Positions 31,462-39,722 of a stretch of DNA of 64,000 bases are shown piece by piece; positions within the stretch are counted from its first letter, which is position 1; each line of letters begins with the position of its first letter. The DNA comes from Actinobacteria bacterium OK074 (GTDB taxonomy: Bacteria > Actinomycetota > Actinomycetes > Streptomycetales > Streptomycetaceae): positions 62,001 to 126,000 of the forward strand of contig LJCV01000110.1 of assembly GCA_001298575.1 (NCBI GenBank), read 5' to 3'. The notes below the pieces were generated by a model. That model was not told where the DNA came from, searched no databases, and saw only the letters and a list, made by a program, of their open reading frames with translations. The position numbers were made by a program, and so were the translations under genes.

Positions 31462-31707
31462 TCACCGACCGAGCGCCGACCATACGGCGATGACGAGGGC
31501 GGCAAGGCCGGTGAGCGTGCTGATCGCCGGGAGGGGCCAACGGGATCGTTCCAACGAGGTGACCCGGGCGTCGAGTTCGTCGATGTCCTTGTCGATCTGG
31601 TCGGATCGCTGGACCAGGAGCGCGAGTTGGCCGTCGATGCGCGCGAGCCCGACTTCGAGGGCGCGGCGGAGCTCGGCGAGCTCCAGGGCGATCTCTCTGT
31701 CGGGCAT
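31462..31707 (-). CDS. small coiled-coil membrane protein of the lysis cassette
   Basis: An 81-residue protein, ATG 31707. Residues 1–55 form a coiled coil (LELAELRRALEVGLARIDGQ, then DELDARVTSLE), followed by one transmembrane segment, ISTLTGLAALVIAVWSAL. This layout resembles XhlA-type holin partners. It sits directly after the holin gene in transcription order, consistent with a lysis accessory role. Confidence 0.65.
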   Translation of the reverse strand: MPDREIALELAELRRALEVGLARIDGQLALLVQRSDQIDKDIDELDARVTSLERSRWPLPAISTLTGLAALVIAVWSALGR

Positions 31708-31727
31708 GACGCGTCGTACTCCGTGGG

Positions 31728-32006
31728 TCAGTTGATGGTCGTGGTGACGGAGGCGGGGTCGGTGGTGGCGGGCAGCCAGGAGGCTGTTCCGGCGCGGCCG
31801 AGGAGTGCGCCGATCGCTCCCTTGAGTACGGTCAGGCCCGCCGGGATCGCGGCGATGCTCGCCGATTCGAGGGTGGACAGCGTGACGATGTCGGTCGTCG
31901 CGGAGGCCAGGAGGAGGCCGAGGAAGGCTTCGGCGTAGGTGAGGACGACGCGTTCCGCGATGTCGGCGAGGAGCTTGGGTGCGCTGGTGCTGGTGAGTGC
32001 GGGCAT
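31728..32006 (-). CDS. putative holin
   Basis: A 92-residue protein from ATG 32006 behind AGAGGAGAG. It has two hydrophobic stretches, about residues 24–42 (YAEAFLGLLLASATTDIVTL) and 50–70 (IAAIPAGLTVLKGAIGALLG), like actinophage r1t-type holins. It lies 37 bp after the endolysin gene in transcription order. It should form the membrane lesions that release the endolysin. Confidence 0.72.
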   Translation of the reverse strand: MPALTSTSAPKLLADIAERVVLTYAEAFLGLLLASATTDIVTLSTLESASIAAIPAGLTVLKGAIGALLGRAGTASWLPATTDPASVTTTIN

Positions 32007-32043
32007 GGGGTGGGGCTCTCCTCTTTGGATCTTTGGAACCGGT

Positions 32044-32958
32044 TCAGGTGGTCGGGACGCGGAGCTTGGCCCAGCTCGTCGGGCCCGGGATGCCGTCGGC
32101 GTCGTCGCCGGAGTAGCCGAGCTTGTGTTGCCAGGCGGCGTAGGAACGGCGGTCGGCGTCGGTCCAGTTGGGGCCTGGGCCCTGGCTGTACTTGCCGCAG
32201 CCCTCGGCGACGAGCCGTTTGCCCATCGCCGTGATCAGGGCCGAGCGGCGGCCGGTGCGGAAGTAGGCGGCGCCGGGGAACGAGGCGTACGCGGGCTCGT
32301 CGCCGGAGTCCGGGGCCGGTTCGGGAACCTTCGACGCAGCGTTCAGGAGCTTGGCGACCGCCGTACGGAAGTCGCCCATCGCGATGCCGGCCGGGTCCGG
32401 CTTGCCCGGCTGCCACTCCTTGTGGCCGATGACGGAACGCTGAGTCCAGCCGTGCGCCCGGCACAAGGCGGCGCTGACCTTGTGCATGGCGTCGAGCTGG
32501 GCCGCGGGCCAGGACTGGCCTCCGCCGGTGTTGATGCACTCGAAGCCGTAGAAGTGCGGGTTGCCGTCGGTGTTGGCCTCGTTGTCCGGTGGGAGTGCCG
32601 ACTCGGCGATGACGGCCTTGAGGACGTCGTCGTCTCCGGAACCAGCGTGGTTGGCGCGGCCGTAGCCGACGAGGTGGACGGTGCCGGAACGGTCGATCAC
32701 ACCGTGGCAGAGCGGGCCGGGAAGGGCCGTGTAGCCAGTGCGGCAGAGGTCCACCATGGCGGCCTCGCTGGAGTACGGGCCGGTGTGGTGGATCATGACG
32801 CCGTGGACCGGGCCCCAGGCGCCCTTGCTGTTGCGGTTGTGGGTACGCCAGTTGTCGTGCTCGACGACACGGGCACCGGCGTTCTTCAGCGCGGCCAGGA
32901 ACTGGTCCGCGGACAGTGGCTGCGCCACGTCGGGACGCCTTCTCCCCCGCGCCTCCAT
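32044..32958 (-). CDS. endolysin: N-acetylmuramoyl-L-alanine amidase with peptidoglycan-binding domain
   Basis: A 304-residue lysin. The Amidase_2 domain spans about residues 18–190: VMIHHTG carries the first zinc His, GHKEWQPGKPDP the second His and the third ligand (Asp), and HFYGFECINTGGG is the conserved centre. The C-terminal ~75 residues contain GPGPNWTDADRRSYAAWQHK then GYSGDDADGIPGPTSW, a peptidoglycan-binding module typical of actinophage lysins. No signal peptide, so release depends on the holin. ATG 32958 was used; an upstream in-frame start is not convincing. Confidence 0.88.
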   Translation of the reverse strand: MEARGRRRPDVAQPLSADQFLAALKNAGARVVEHDNWRTHNRNSKGAWGPVHGVMIHHTGPYSSEAAMVDLCRTGYTALPGPLCHGVIDRSGTVHLVGYGRANHAGSGDDDVLKAVIAESALPPDNEANTDGNPHFYGFECINTGGGQSWPAAQLDAMHKVSAALCRAHGWTQRSVIGHKEWQPGKPDPAGIAMGDFRTAVAKLLNAASKVPEPAPDSGDEPAYASFPGAAYFRTGRRSALITAMGKRLVAEGCGKYSQGPGPNWTDADRRSYAAWQHKLGYSGDDADGIPGPTSWAKLRVPTT

Positions 32959-33357
32959 GAGTTCGAGCAGCGCCAGGAGCCAACTGGCGGTCCCTCAAGG
33001 GGCGAAAGAGGCCCGGACGAGCGGTGCCCGCCCGGTGCCGAGCGCGGGTGGAGGGTCACCCGGCGGGCGGAGCCTAACGCATGGACTGTTCGTCCGGTCC
33101 CGGACGACGACTTCGTCAGCAAAGGAGCGCCACAGCATCCAGTGCTGCTGATCACACGACACCAGACAGCTCAAGCAGCGCGTGCGCCCCGCCCGCAACC
33201 CGGAAGGTGCGCCATGCACCAAGTACTACTCACTCTACGCGCAAAGATGGCTGCTCGGCGCCTCTGGTTATCCGCTTAAACCCACCTCGCTATTGCGGAA
33301 CGGATGCAAGTCCGTGCGCGATCCCTCTCTGTGAGACACCCAACGCAGGGAGCACCT
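32959..33357. other. gene-free junction between lysis cassette and inserted gene
   Basis: No gene is recognised. It contains the third, partial copy of the GGCGGAGCCTAA motif (33066–33077) and the probable promoter and ribosome binding site of the plus-strand gene at 33358. Confidence 0.5.
33066..33077. repeat. 12-bp partial copy of the 18-bp junction repeat
   Basis: GGCGGAGCCTAA, identical to the last 12 bases of the 18-bp repeats at 47157 and 50749, with GTCACC a few bases to its left, as in those copies. It also lies at a boundary of phage and non-phage DNA. Confidence 0.5.
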
Positions 33358-33894
33358 ATGGGTTCCACTCCTACACCGCGCCCACGGCGCCGCTTCCGTC
33401 TATCCCGATACCAGATCACCATCGGAGCTGTCATTACCGCTGCTGGCGTTGTCGGCGCTGCACTCATCGCCGCCAACTGGGGAAACTCGGACTCCTCGCA
33501 CGGTAAATGCTTGTTCCCGGCCGTCCAGCTCAACGCACCGGACAAGGCAGGCAGCACCTTCCAGACGACGGCCAAGGTGATCTGCCCGCCGGCCAAGGGC
33601 ACGAAGTACTACCTGATCGCCCAGATGGATAACGTCGGCAAGCCGGGCACCGAGCACACCGTCTACTGCCCGACGGACCCGATCACGCCGGGAGAGGAAG
33701 CGAGAACGTACACCACGACGCGCGACATCCACGACTCCCCGCTCCACTCCAAGCGCGCCCTCTACTACCTGAAGGTCACCACCGACGAAGAGCAGGAACT
33801 GCTGTCCAACCTGTATGACACCTGCGCATGGAAGCTCCCGCCAGGCGCCGAGACGGTCTCCAACTCCGTCACCGTCGAACACGGCTGGCAGTGA
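33358..33894 (+). CDS. single-pass membrane protein, moron-like
   Basis: A 178-residue protein from ATG 33358 behind GCAGGGAGC. Basic N-terminus (PRPRRRFRLSRYQ), one membrane segment around residues 19–40 (TIGAVITAAGVVGAALIAAN), then an extracytoplasmic domain with four Cys (GKCLFPAVQL, VICPP, VYCPTD, DTCAWK). It points against the phage operon and has its own hairpin, like a lysogenic-conversion gene. No family is recognised; surface modification or exclusion roles are conceivable. Confidence 0.7.
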   Translation: MGSTPTPRPRRRFRLSRYQITIGAVITAAGVVGAALIAANWGNSDSSHGKCLFPAVQLNAPDKAGSTFQTTAKVICPPAKGTKYYLIAQMDNVGKPGTEHTVYCPTDPITPGEEARTYTTTRDIHDSPLHSKRALYYLKVTTDEEQELLSNLYDTCAWKLPPGAETVSNSVTVEHGWQ

Positions 33895-33911
33895 GGGGTC
33901 GCCGATGATCT

Positions 33912-33949
33912 GAAGCCAATCCGAGGACGTAACTCCTCGGACCGGCTTC
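33912..33949 (+). terminator. hairpin after the membrane-protein gene
   Basis: A 7-bp stem (33921–33927 with 33934–33940) extended by a 6-bp outer stem (33912–33917 with 33944–33949) across a 3-base internal loop, 17 bp past the stop. Confidence 0.75.
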
Positions 33950-34033
33950 ACGGAAAAATCCACAGAAGCATGCGGATCCTCATCGATCGAGGCTAAGGCG
34001 TCATCTCACGTAGTGCGGCGCCTCCCCTTTCGG

Positions 34034-34474
34034 CTACTTCGCGACGCCCGCAATGAGCGTGTGGATCTCGGCGGCGAGGTTGCGCATGTCCTCGCCTGCT
34101 GCGTGCACTGTGATGGTCGCGAAGTGCCATTCCTCCGAGGGTGCTCGGTCCTGGATGCCCCAAGTCAGTTGGACGTGGCCACCGGGGCGGTGCTCCGCCG
34201 AGAGGGTCAGGTCGTAGCAGAGGGAGTGCCAGGCACGTACTCCTTCCCAGCCCCGGAAGTCTTCGGCAAGCGAGTCGAGGAAGGTGTCGAGGCCGTCCCC
34301 GTCCCAGGTCTGCACCGAGGTCTCGACGTTTCCCCATGGTCCGCAGGCCCTGATGAGGAAGTCGAGCGTTGGTTCGTCCTCGAACGGTCTTGTCGGCTCC
34401 GAGAGCAGTAGACGGGCAGGACCGGGGGCTCCCACGTGGACCACAGGACGGCCGGAATCGTCGTAGTCGATCAC
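34034..34474 (-). CDS. DUF6228-like protein
   Basis: A 146-residue protein from GTG 34474. The pattern WDGDGLDTFLDSLAEDF, then WHSLCYDLTLSAEHRPGGHV and QLTWGIQDR is that of a Streptomyces family I associate with DUF6228; members resemble small immunity-type proteins but have no proven role. It faces the membrane-protein gene across a terminator, and the pair appears inserted between the lysis cassette and the tail fibre gene. Confidence 0.6.
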   Translation of the reverse strand: MIDYDDSGRPVVHVGAPGPARLLLSEPTRPFEDEPTLDFLIRACGPWGNVETSVQTWDGDGLDTFLDSLAEDFRGWEGVRAWHSLCYDLTLSAEHRPGGHVQLTWGIQDRAPSEEWHFATITVHAAGEDMRNLAAEIHTLIAGVAK

Positions 34475-34956
34475 GCCAACAGATTAGAAGAGCAGGCTGA
34501 GCAGCCAACCACCGCTCCCGGACGGGCCGGCGTCGGGCGCGGCCGCCTTGAGACATGATCGTCCGCTGTGGCCATGGATCTTGAGCGTGATCACTCTGAG
34601 CGTTGCTGTTGTCTGGATCATCACGTTTCGCCCAGCCGGACCTTCCCACCAGAACCTATGCCTCCGCCTCGCCTTCCCCAGCGACCTCCGGAAGCCACCC
34701 GCCGAACGAGACACCTGGCCAGCAGACTTCACGCACCTTCACCGATCGGCCGCATTCCTTCTGAACGCGCGCATCTGAATCGGCCCCGCCCGCAACAAAA
34801 CCGGACGGACCGAGCGGAACGGCTTCAGGCCGAATTCACGGGCAGCAATATTCAAAAAACGGAACCAGTTCGAGACGCATCGGTGTTCCGAATGGCACCG
34901 CCACAGCTATCTCCCCCTTGAGGCTCAGCATCCAGTCACGTACCGATTTCAGAAGG
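34475..34956. other. mostly non-coding; one doubtful small membrane ORF
   Basis: A TTG-started plus frame at 34548–34778 has one convincing hydrophobic stretch (LWPWILSVITLSVAVVWII) but no ribosome binding site and a poor remainder. The rest, including AT-richer DNA near 34820–34930, shows nothing. Confidence 0.4.
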
Positions 34957-36768
34957 TCAGACGATGGCCTGACCGCTGTAGTCGTCCGCCGAGCCGCAGT
35001 CCTCCACCAGCAGGTAGGCCACGTTGGCGGTGCTGGCGACGACGGCCCAGGTCTGTGCCACCCCGCCCTGAATTCCCGTCCAGCACAGAGCAGTTGCGAT
35101 GTCACTACCCGTGGTGTTGGTGAAGATGGTCTGGAAAGAGACCGGCGTGTTTGCGGCGGATCCCTGGAGGTTGTTGATCCGGATCTGGTCCTTGTAGACC
35201 GTTCCCGTCACCGTCCCTTTCCTGATGCGGTACAGCGCATAGCTCTCGTTCGCCGCGTTGTGCAGGGCCCAGATGGAAATCCGGTAGGCACGGCCGGTCT
35301 TGAAGGTAATGCTGCCCGTGGTGATGATGGCCGTTTCCGTGCTGGAGAACGTGACGTTCGCGGTCAAGGACTGCTGCGCGACAAACCCCCGGCCCTGGGC
35401 CCTTCCGTAGACGCTGAGGTCGCGGTCGACTGCGAGTCCGGTCGACGTGAGTCTGGCGGTGGCGGAGGCGGAGCCCGCTGACGGGGCGTCACGGACGAAC
35501 AAGTCGACGGATGACCCGGCGGCGGACGTGTCTGCCCCGTATCCGTTGACGTACGCGACTCCGTTGCCGCTGACGTCGTTGGCGTAGAGGTTGAACACGG
35601 CCCCCGAATAGTCGGGGACGTGCCCCTGTAGGAACAGTCCTGTTTCCTGATCCGTATCTCCTGTTCTCGGGGCGCTCAGCGAGACACTGGGAATTTCGTA
35701 ATCCACGCCTCCTTGGGAGGCATTTGCGATCGCCGTGTTGAGTTCTGCCGGTGCGGATTCGTTCGCACTGCCCGAATAGAACTCGATGGAACCTGTTTCG
35801 GGGTTGGAGCCCGGGGTGATGACAACCCGCTGTCCGCTCGCCGCCGTTTGCAGGACGCTGCCGGTGATGACTGCACCGGTGATCCTCTTGCCGTTTACGG
35901 CGTCCGCGTCCAGCTTGTCCGCCGTGATCGCTCCGGCCTTGATGTGGGTGGCCTCGATCGACCCGGCGGCGATCTGTGTCGCCGTCACCGCGTTGGCTGC
36001 GATCTTGTCGGTGGTCACGGCCAACGCGTTCAGCTTCTCCGTGGTGATGGCGAGCGCCGCGATCTTCTCGGCCGTGACCGCCAGCGCCGCGATCTTCCCG
36101 GCGGTCACCGCTCCGGCGAGCAGCTTGGGCGTGCTGACGGCGTCGTCGGCGAGAGCTGTGGAGCCGACGGCGCCCAGTGCGAGGGCGGCATCGGTGACGG
36201 CGGCGCGGGCGAGCTTGGTCTCGTCGATGATCGCGTCGACGAGGTCGTCCGGTACCGCCTTGCGGGCTTGGCCCTGTACGGCGGTTGAGGGCGTTCCGGC
36301 CGTGCCGGAGGTGTTGACCGCGATCAGCCGGACCCAGACGGCGTCGTAGGTACCGGTCGCGATGGTGACGCTGCCGCCCGCCGCGGTGGGGAACGTCGCC
36401 ACGGGATGCGTCGTGTCCGGGGCGGCGTCCGCGCTCGCCGTGATGTGGATCTGGACTTCGGCCAGGTCCAGCGGCGCGCTCTGTGCGTCCGCCCAGGTGC
36501 CCGGCCACGTGACGGTCAGCCCGGACAGGGCCGCCTCGACCGTCGCCGGTGCCGGGGTGGGCGGGGGTGGCCCGTTGTGGGTGACGAAGGCGACGCTGCC
36601 GTCGTCCTGGAGGCCGAGGCTGCCGCGCAGGGTGCCGTCGCGGTCGTAGACCTTCATCGCGCCGTCCTCGATGGACGAGTACGCGAGGCGCGAGGCGCGG
36701 ATCTGTTGGGTGAGGCGGCGCTCCACCGCCGCGATGCGCGCGGCGAGCTTCGCCAGGTCGTCGGCCAT
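34957..36768 (-). CDS. tail fibre/minor tail protein with decapeptide repeats
   Basis: A 603-residue structural protein from ATG 36768. It starts with a short coiled coil (LAKLAARIAAVERRLTQQIR), then an Ig/fibronectin-like part (about 70–165). Residues ~175–285 hold about ten imperfect decapeptides of the type A-V-T-x-[ED]-K-[IL]-x-A-x, for example AVTAGKIAALAVTAEKIAAL. Such repeats form triple beta-helix or coiled fibre shafts. The C-terminal ~200 residues are beta-rich with NLYANDVSGNGVAYVNGYG, a likely receptor-binding tip. It is last in the tail operon, as expected for a fibre. Confidence 0.82.
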   Translation of the reverse strand: MADDLAKLAARIAAVERRLTQQIRASRLAYSSIEDGAMKVYDRDGTLRGSLGLQDDGSVAFVTHNGPPPPTPAPATVEAALSGLTVTWPGTWADAQSAPLDLAEVQIHITASADAAPDTTHPVATFPTAAGGSVTIATGTYDAVWVRLIAVNTSGTAGTPSTAVQGQARKAVPDDLVDAIIDETKLARAAVTDAALALGAVGSTALADDAVSTPKLLAGAVTAGKIAALAVTAEKIAALAITTEKLNALAVTTDKIAANAVTATQIAAGSIEATHIKAGAITADKLDADAVNGKRITGAVITGSVLQTAASGQRVVITPGSNPETGSIEFYSGSANESAPAELNTAIANASQGGVDYEIPSVSLSAPRTGDTDQETGLFLQGHVPDYSGAVFNLYANDVSGNGVAYVNGYGADTSAAGSSVDLFVRDAPSAGSASATARLTSTGLAVDRDLSVYGRAQGRGFVAQQSLTANVTFSSTETAIITTGSITFKTGRAYRISIWALHNAANESYALYRIRKGTVTGTVYKDQIRINNLQGSAANTPVSFQTIFTNTTGSDIATALCWTGIQGGVAQTWAVVASTANVAYLLVEDCGSADDYSGQAIV

Positions 36769-36774
36769 GGCCGG

Positions 36775-37866
36775 TCAGCCTCCGTACGTGAAGCGGTCGG
36801 CTCGGGCGACCGTGAGGGTGATCCGCTCGGGGTCCTCGCCCTGCGGCGGGCGCAGCGTCCAGCCGGTGATGCGGCACCAGCCGTCGAAGTCGGACCACTG
36901 GTCGTGCAGCGACACCCGTACGTCGTCGCCGATCTGCCAGCTGCCGATCGGGGCCGCCGGGTGGTTCAGGACCTGGAGTTCGGTGATCTCGCCGAGGATC
37001 TGGCGGGCGGTGCGTTCGGTGCGGGCCCGGGCGGCGAGGCGGTCGTTGGCCTTCTCGGCGGGCAGGTCGAGAACCTGTTCCAGGCGTAGCCGGCCGTTGC
37101 GGATCGCGTCGATCGCGCGGCGGCGGTTGCGCCCCTCCCCCGCGCCGAGGGCGATGACGACCTGGGCGTACTCGTCGGCGTCGTACGTCACGGGGACGGT
37201 GGCCGCGACGTTGACGGCCGTGGCGAAGGAGATGTCGGTGCGGCGTGTGCCCAGCCGGGGCCAGCCGAGACGAATGCGGCCACCTGGTCTGCCCGTTGCG
37301 GTCCAGTCCGTCGTCTCGGTCCACTCGGGACCGCCGTCGACCTCCGTCATGTCGTCGACGGCCTCGCCGAGCACCGGGGCTTCCCACCAGTCCGTGCTGT
37401 ACGGCTCGGCCGGTGTGCCGACCTGCGCGGTGCTGCCGGTGGCGTCCACGGTCACGCCGAGGTTGCCGTCCGGCTGCGTCTGCGCGTACGCCCACACGTC
37501 GCGGATGACCTGGCAGGGGTCGGCGTAGGTGTAGGGGCCGCGGCCGTTGAGGTTGCCGTGCGTGTCGTGACGACGGTGGAGGTAACTGCCCCAGCCCGCC
37601 GCCTCGATGGGGTAGGCGGCGCCCTCCGGCTCGGCCCGCCACACGATGCCGCCCCACAGCAGGGTGTTGTCCCGTTCGGCGGTCAACAGCGTGTTGCCGG
37701 GGTCCAGTTGGGCGGGGAGGAGGTGGGCGAAGCGGGGTTGCAGGCGGCCGGAGAAGGTGCCGGCCGCGTTGAGGGACAGGCCGAACTCGACTTCTGAGAG
37801 CGGGAGTTCGGTCGCCAGCAGGTCTCCGGTGAGCGCGTGCCAGCTGCGGTAGCGGTACGCGGGCAC
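36775..37866 (-). CDS. phage minor tail (hub-like) protein
   Basis: A 363-residue protein from GTG 37866. YRYRSWHALTGDLLATELPL opens the protein and IRNGRLRLEQVLDLPAEKAN lies in the middle, with WQIGDDVRVSLHDQWSDFDG towards the end. This is the actinophage minor-tail family that corresponds to the baseplate hub. It follows a baseplate-type protein and precedes the fibre. Confidence 0.8.
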   Translation of the reverse strand: MPAYRYRSWHALTGDLLATELPLSEVEFGLSLNAAGTFSGRLQPRFAHLLPAQLDPGNTLLTAERDNTLLWGGIVWRAEPEGAAYPIEAAGWGSYLHRRHDTHGNLNGRGPYTYADPCQVIRDVWAYAQTQPDGNLGVTVDATGSTAQVGTPAEPYSTDWWEAPVLGEAVDDMTEVDGGPEWTETTDWTATGRPGGRIRLGWPRLGTRRTDISFATAVNVAATVPVTYDADEYAQVVIALGAGEGRNRRRAIDAIRNGRLRLEQVLDLPAEKANDRLAARARTERTARQILGEITELQVLNHPAAPIGSWQIGDDVRVSLHDQWSDFDGWCRITGWTLRPPQGEDPERITLTVARADRFTYGG

Positions 37867-37870
37867 GGGG

Positions 37871-38803
37871 TCACACCACGCCTTCGGTGAACTCGATGTC
37901 CGCGATCAGTGAGGTGGCGAGGTCGACGACCAGGTCACCGCTCTCGCTCTTCGCCATGTACGTCTGCACGTACAGGGTTTGAGAGGTGCCGCGCATCGCC
38001 GCGGGGATGGCGAAACCGTCGGCCAGGACCACGGTGTTGCGACGGTTCCCGGAGCCCTGATCGTCGTCGATGGCGGTGGACTGGCCGACGAGCGTGCCAC
38101 CGAGGACGTTCTGCATCTTCGCGTAGACGTTCGCCCTGGTCAGGCCCAGCCCGGCGAAGGTGGTCGTCAGCTTGGCTCCGGTCGCCCAACTGGGCACGGG
38201 TACCGACCACTTGGCCGCCGTGGGCCAGACGTGCCACTTGTCGTCGGAGTACGGGAGGGTGCTCAGCACGGGCGGAAAGGCGGTGTACAGGCGCCGATCG
38301 CGGCGCGGGTTCGCGATCTCCCGTACGTCCGCGATCATCGCGTCCGTGACGACGGCGGTGTTCGCGGGGAGGTCGACGCGAGCGAGCGGGACCGCCGTCA
38401 TGCCGGACGGGACGGTCGTCGCGGTCGCGGACACGTTGCTGACCACGTGGAAGTAGCCGATCTCGTCCGTCCCGGGATCGCGTGTGCCCTCGTACTCCGG
38501 GTCCTCGACGCGTAGACAGACCAGGTCCGAGCGGGCGCTGGCCCCCGTTGACGCGAGCGGGACGGTCGCGTCGCCGACGTTGTACTGCGTGTACGCGCCC
38601 TGCCCGGACGTCGCGCCGAGGATGACCGCAGAGCCGTCCACGACCCGTACGCCGGCGCCGGGCGTGGCCAGTTGCCGCACCTTGAGGTCGTCGCCCTCGG
38701 TCACGCCCTGCGAGCCGCGCGCGAGATCGCGGACCATCATGCGGAAGGCGCGGGCGGCGTGCGTGCCGCCGTGGGTGAGCAAGGGTGGGTTGATCAGGGT
38801 CAC
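37871..38803 (-). CDS. phage baseplate/minor tail protein
   Basis: A 310-residue protein from GTG 38803 behind GAGGAG. The first half has LTHGGTHAARAFRMMVRDLA and GVRVVDGSAVILGATSGQG, typical of actinophage baseplate-associated proteins that also carry DGSAVI-type beta turns. The C-terminal 130 residues look like a beta-sandwich (WHVWPTAAKWSVPVPSWATG, then TLYVQTYMAKSESGDLVVD), perhaps carbohydrate-binding. Confidence 0.75.
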   Translation of the reverse strand: MTLINPPLLTHGGTHAARAFRMMVRDLARGSQGVTEGDDLKVRQLATPGAGVRVVDGSAVILGATSGQGAYTQYNVGDATVPLASTGASARSDLVCLRVEDPEYEGTRDPGTDEIGYFHVVSNVSATATTVPSGMTAVPLARVDLPANTAVVTDAMIADVREIANPRRDRRLYTAFPPVLSTLPYSDDKWHVWPTAAKWSVPVPSWATGAKLTTTFAGLGLTRANVYAKMQNVLGGTLVGQSTAIDDDQGSGNRRNTVVLADGFAIPAAMRGTSQTLYVQTYMAKSESGDLVVDLATSLIADIEFTEGVV

Positions 38804-38828
38804 GTACGGCTCCTCTTCGTTTTCTCAG

Positions 38829-39722
38829 CTACAGGGCGGCGTAGGCCGAGCGCCAAGTCACGGCCAGGCGGGTGGTGTTGGTGTAGTCGCGGGCGGTCCA
38901 CCAGATCTCGCTCCTGCCGGGCGGGAGGGTGAACGTGTCCAGGCGGGAGGCGGCGGACAGGGCGGGTGCGAGGTTGCCGGTGCCGTTCCGCAGGGCCCAG
39001 CGGGTGCCGGGGCGGGTTTCGATCTCGACGTAGTCGTTCGTGCCGAGGGTTGTGGACAGCTCGATCACACGGCCCGACTCGACATGGCGGACGCGCGGGT
39101 TGGTACACGGGCCGGTGATGCGAAGCGACGGCCAGGCCGGGAGGTCGCCGTCGTTGTAGGCCCAGTCGCGGCGTTCGTCGGGGATCGCGATGCCGGTGGT
39201 AAGAGGCGCGACCAACGGGGCTCGGAAGCCGCCAAGGCCGTCGGCGGACAAAGCGAGGGTGAGCGCGGAGGCGTCGTCGGCGTGGAAGCGCGGGTCGACG
39301 GCGGCGAACTCCAGGTCCAAGGGGATCCAGCCGTGCCGTGTGTTCGCCGTGCTGGTGGCCTCCACTCGGCGCAACCGACCGTAGAGGCGGCGGGTCGTGC
39401 GGCCCGGCCAGCGCAGGCGCAGTACGGTCTGCACACCGGGATCCGTGCGTACGGCGGGATCGTCGGCGGCGCGGTTGAGGCGGCCGAGGACATCGAGCGC
39501 CGCGGACGGGTCGCCTGCCGTGCGAATGCCCGCCTCGATGCGGATGGTTCGCGCGGAGTAGAGGTCGACGCCCGGGAACGCGCCGTCCCCCGCGGGGTTG
39601 TCCACATCCTGTGTACGGAGATCAGGGGTGCCCAGACCCTCAACTTCGCTCACCAGCACGTCAGTTCCGGCACCGATCACCACACCGGCGATCTCGATCT
39701 GCCACTCCGCGAGGTCGGCCAC
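38829..39722 (-). CDS. phage distal tail protein (Dit-like)
   Basis: A 297-residue protein from GTG 39722, overlapping the tape-measure stop. IEAGIRTAGDPSAALDVLGR, then LRLRWPGRTTRRLYGRLRRV and WIPLDLEFAAVDPRFHADD fit the N-terminal ring domain of siphovirus distal tail proteins. LPAWPSLRITGPCTNPRVRH with IWWTARDYT near the end is the galectin-like C-terminal domain. Its position immediately after the tape measure is diagnostic. Confidence 0.85.
   Translation of the reverse strand: MADLAEWQIEIAGVVIGAGTDVLVSEVEGLGTPDLRTQDVDNPAGDGAFPGVDLYSARTIRIEAGIRTAGDPSAALDVLGRLNRAADDPAVRTDPGVQTVLRLRWPGRTTRRLYGRLRRVEATSTANTRHGWIPLDLEFAAVDPRFHADDASALTLALSADGLGGFRAPLVAPLTTGIAIPDERRDWAYNDGDLPAWPSLRITGPCTNPRVRHVESGRVIELSTTLGTNDYVEIETRPGTRWALRNGTGNLAPALSAASRLDTFTLPPGRSEIWWTARDYTNTTRLAVTWRSAYAAL

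Noticed and set aside
35489..37657. Minus-strand 722-codon open frame across the fibre and hub genes
   Set aside because: Arg/His/Gly-rich shadow of the fibre and hub genes in another frame on the same strand.
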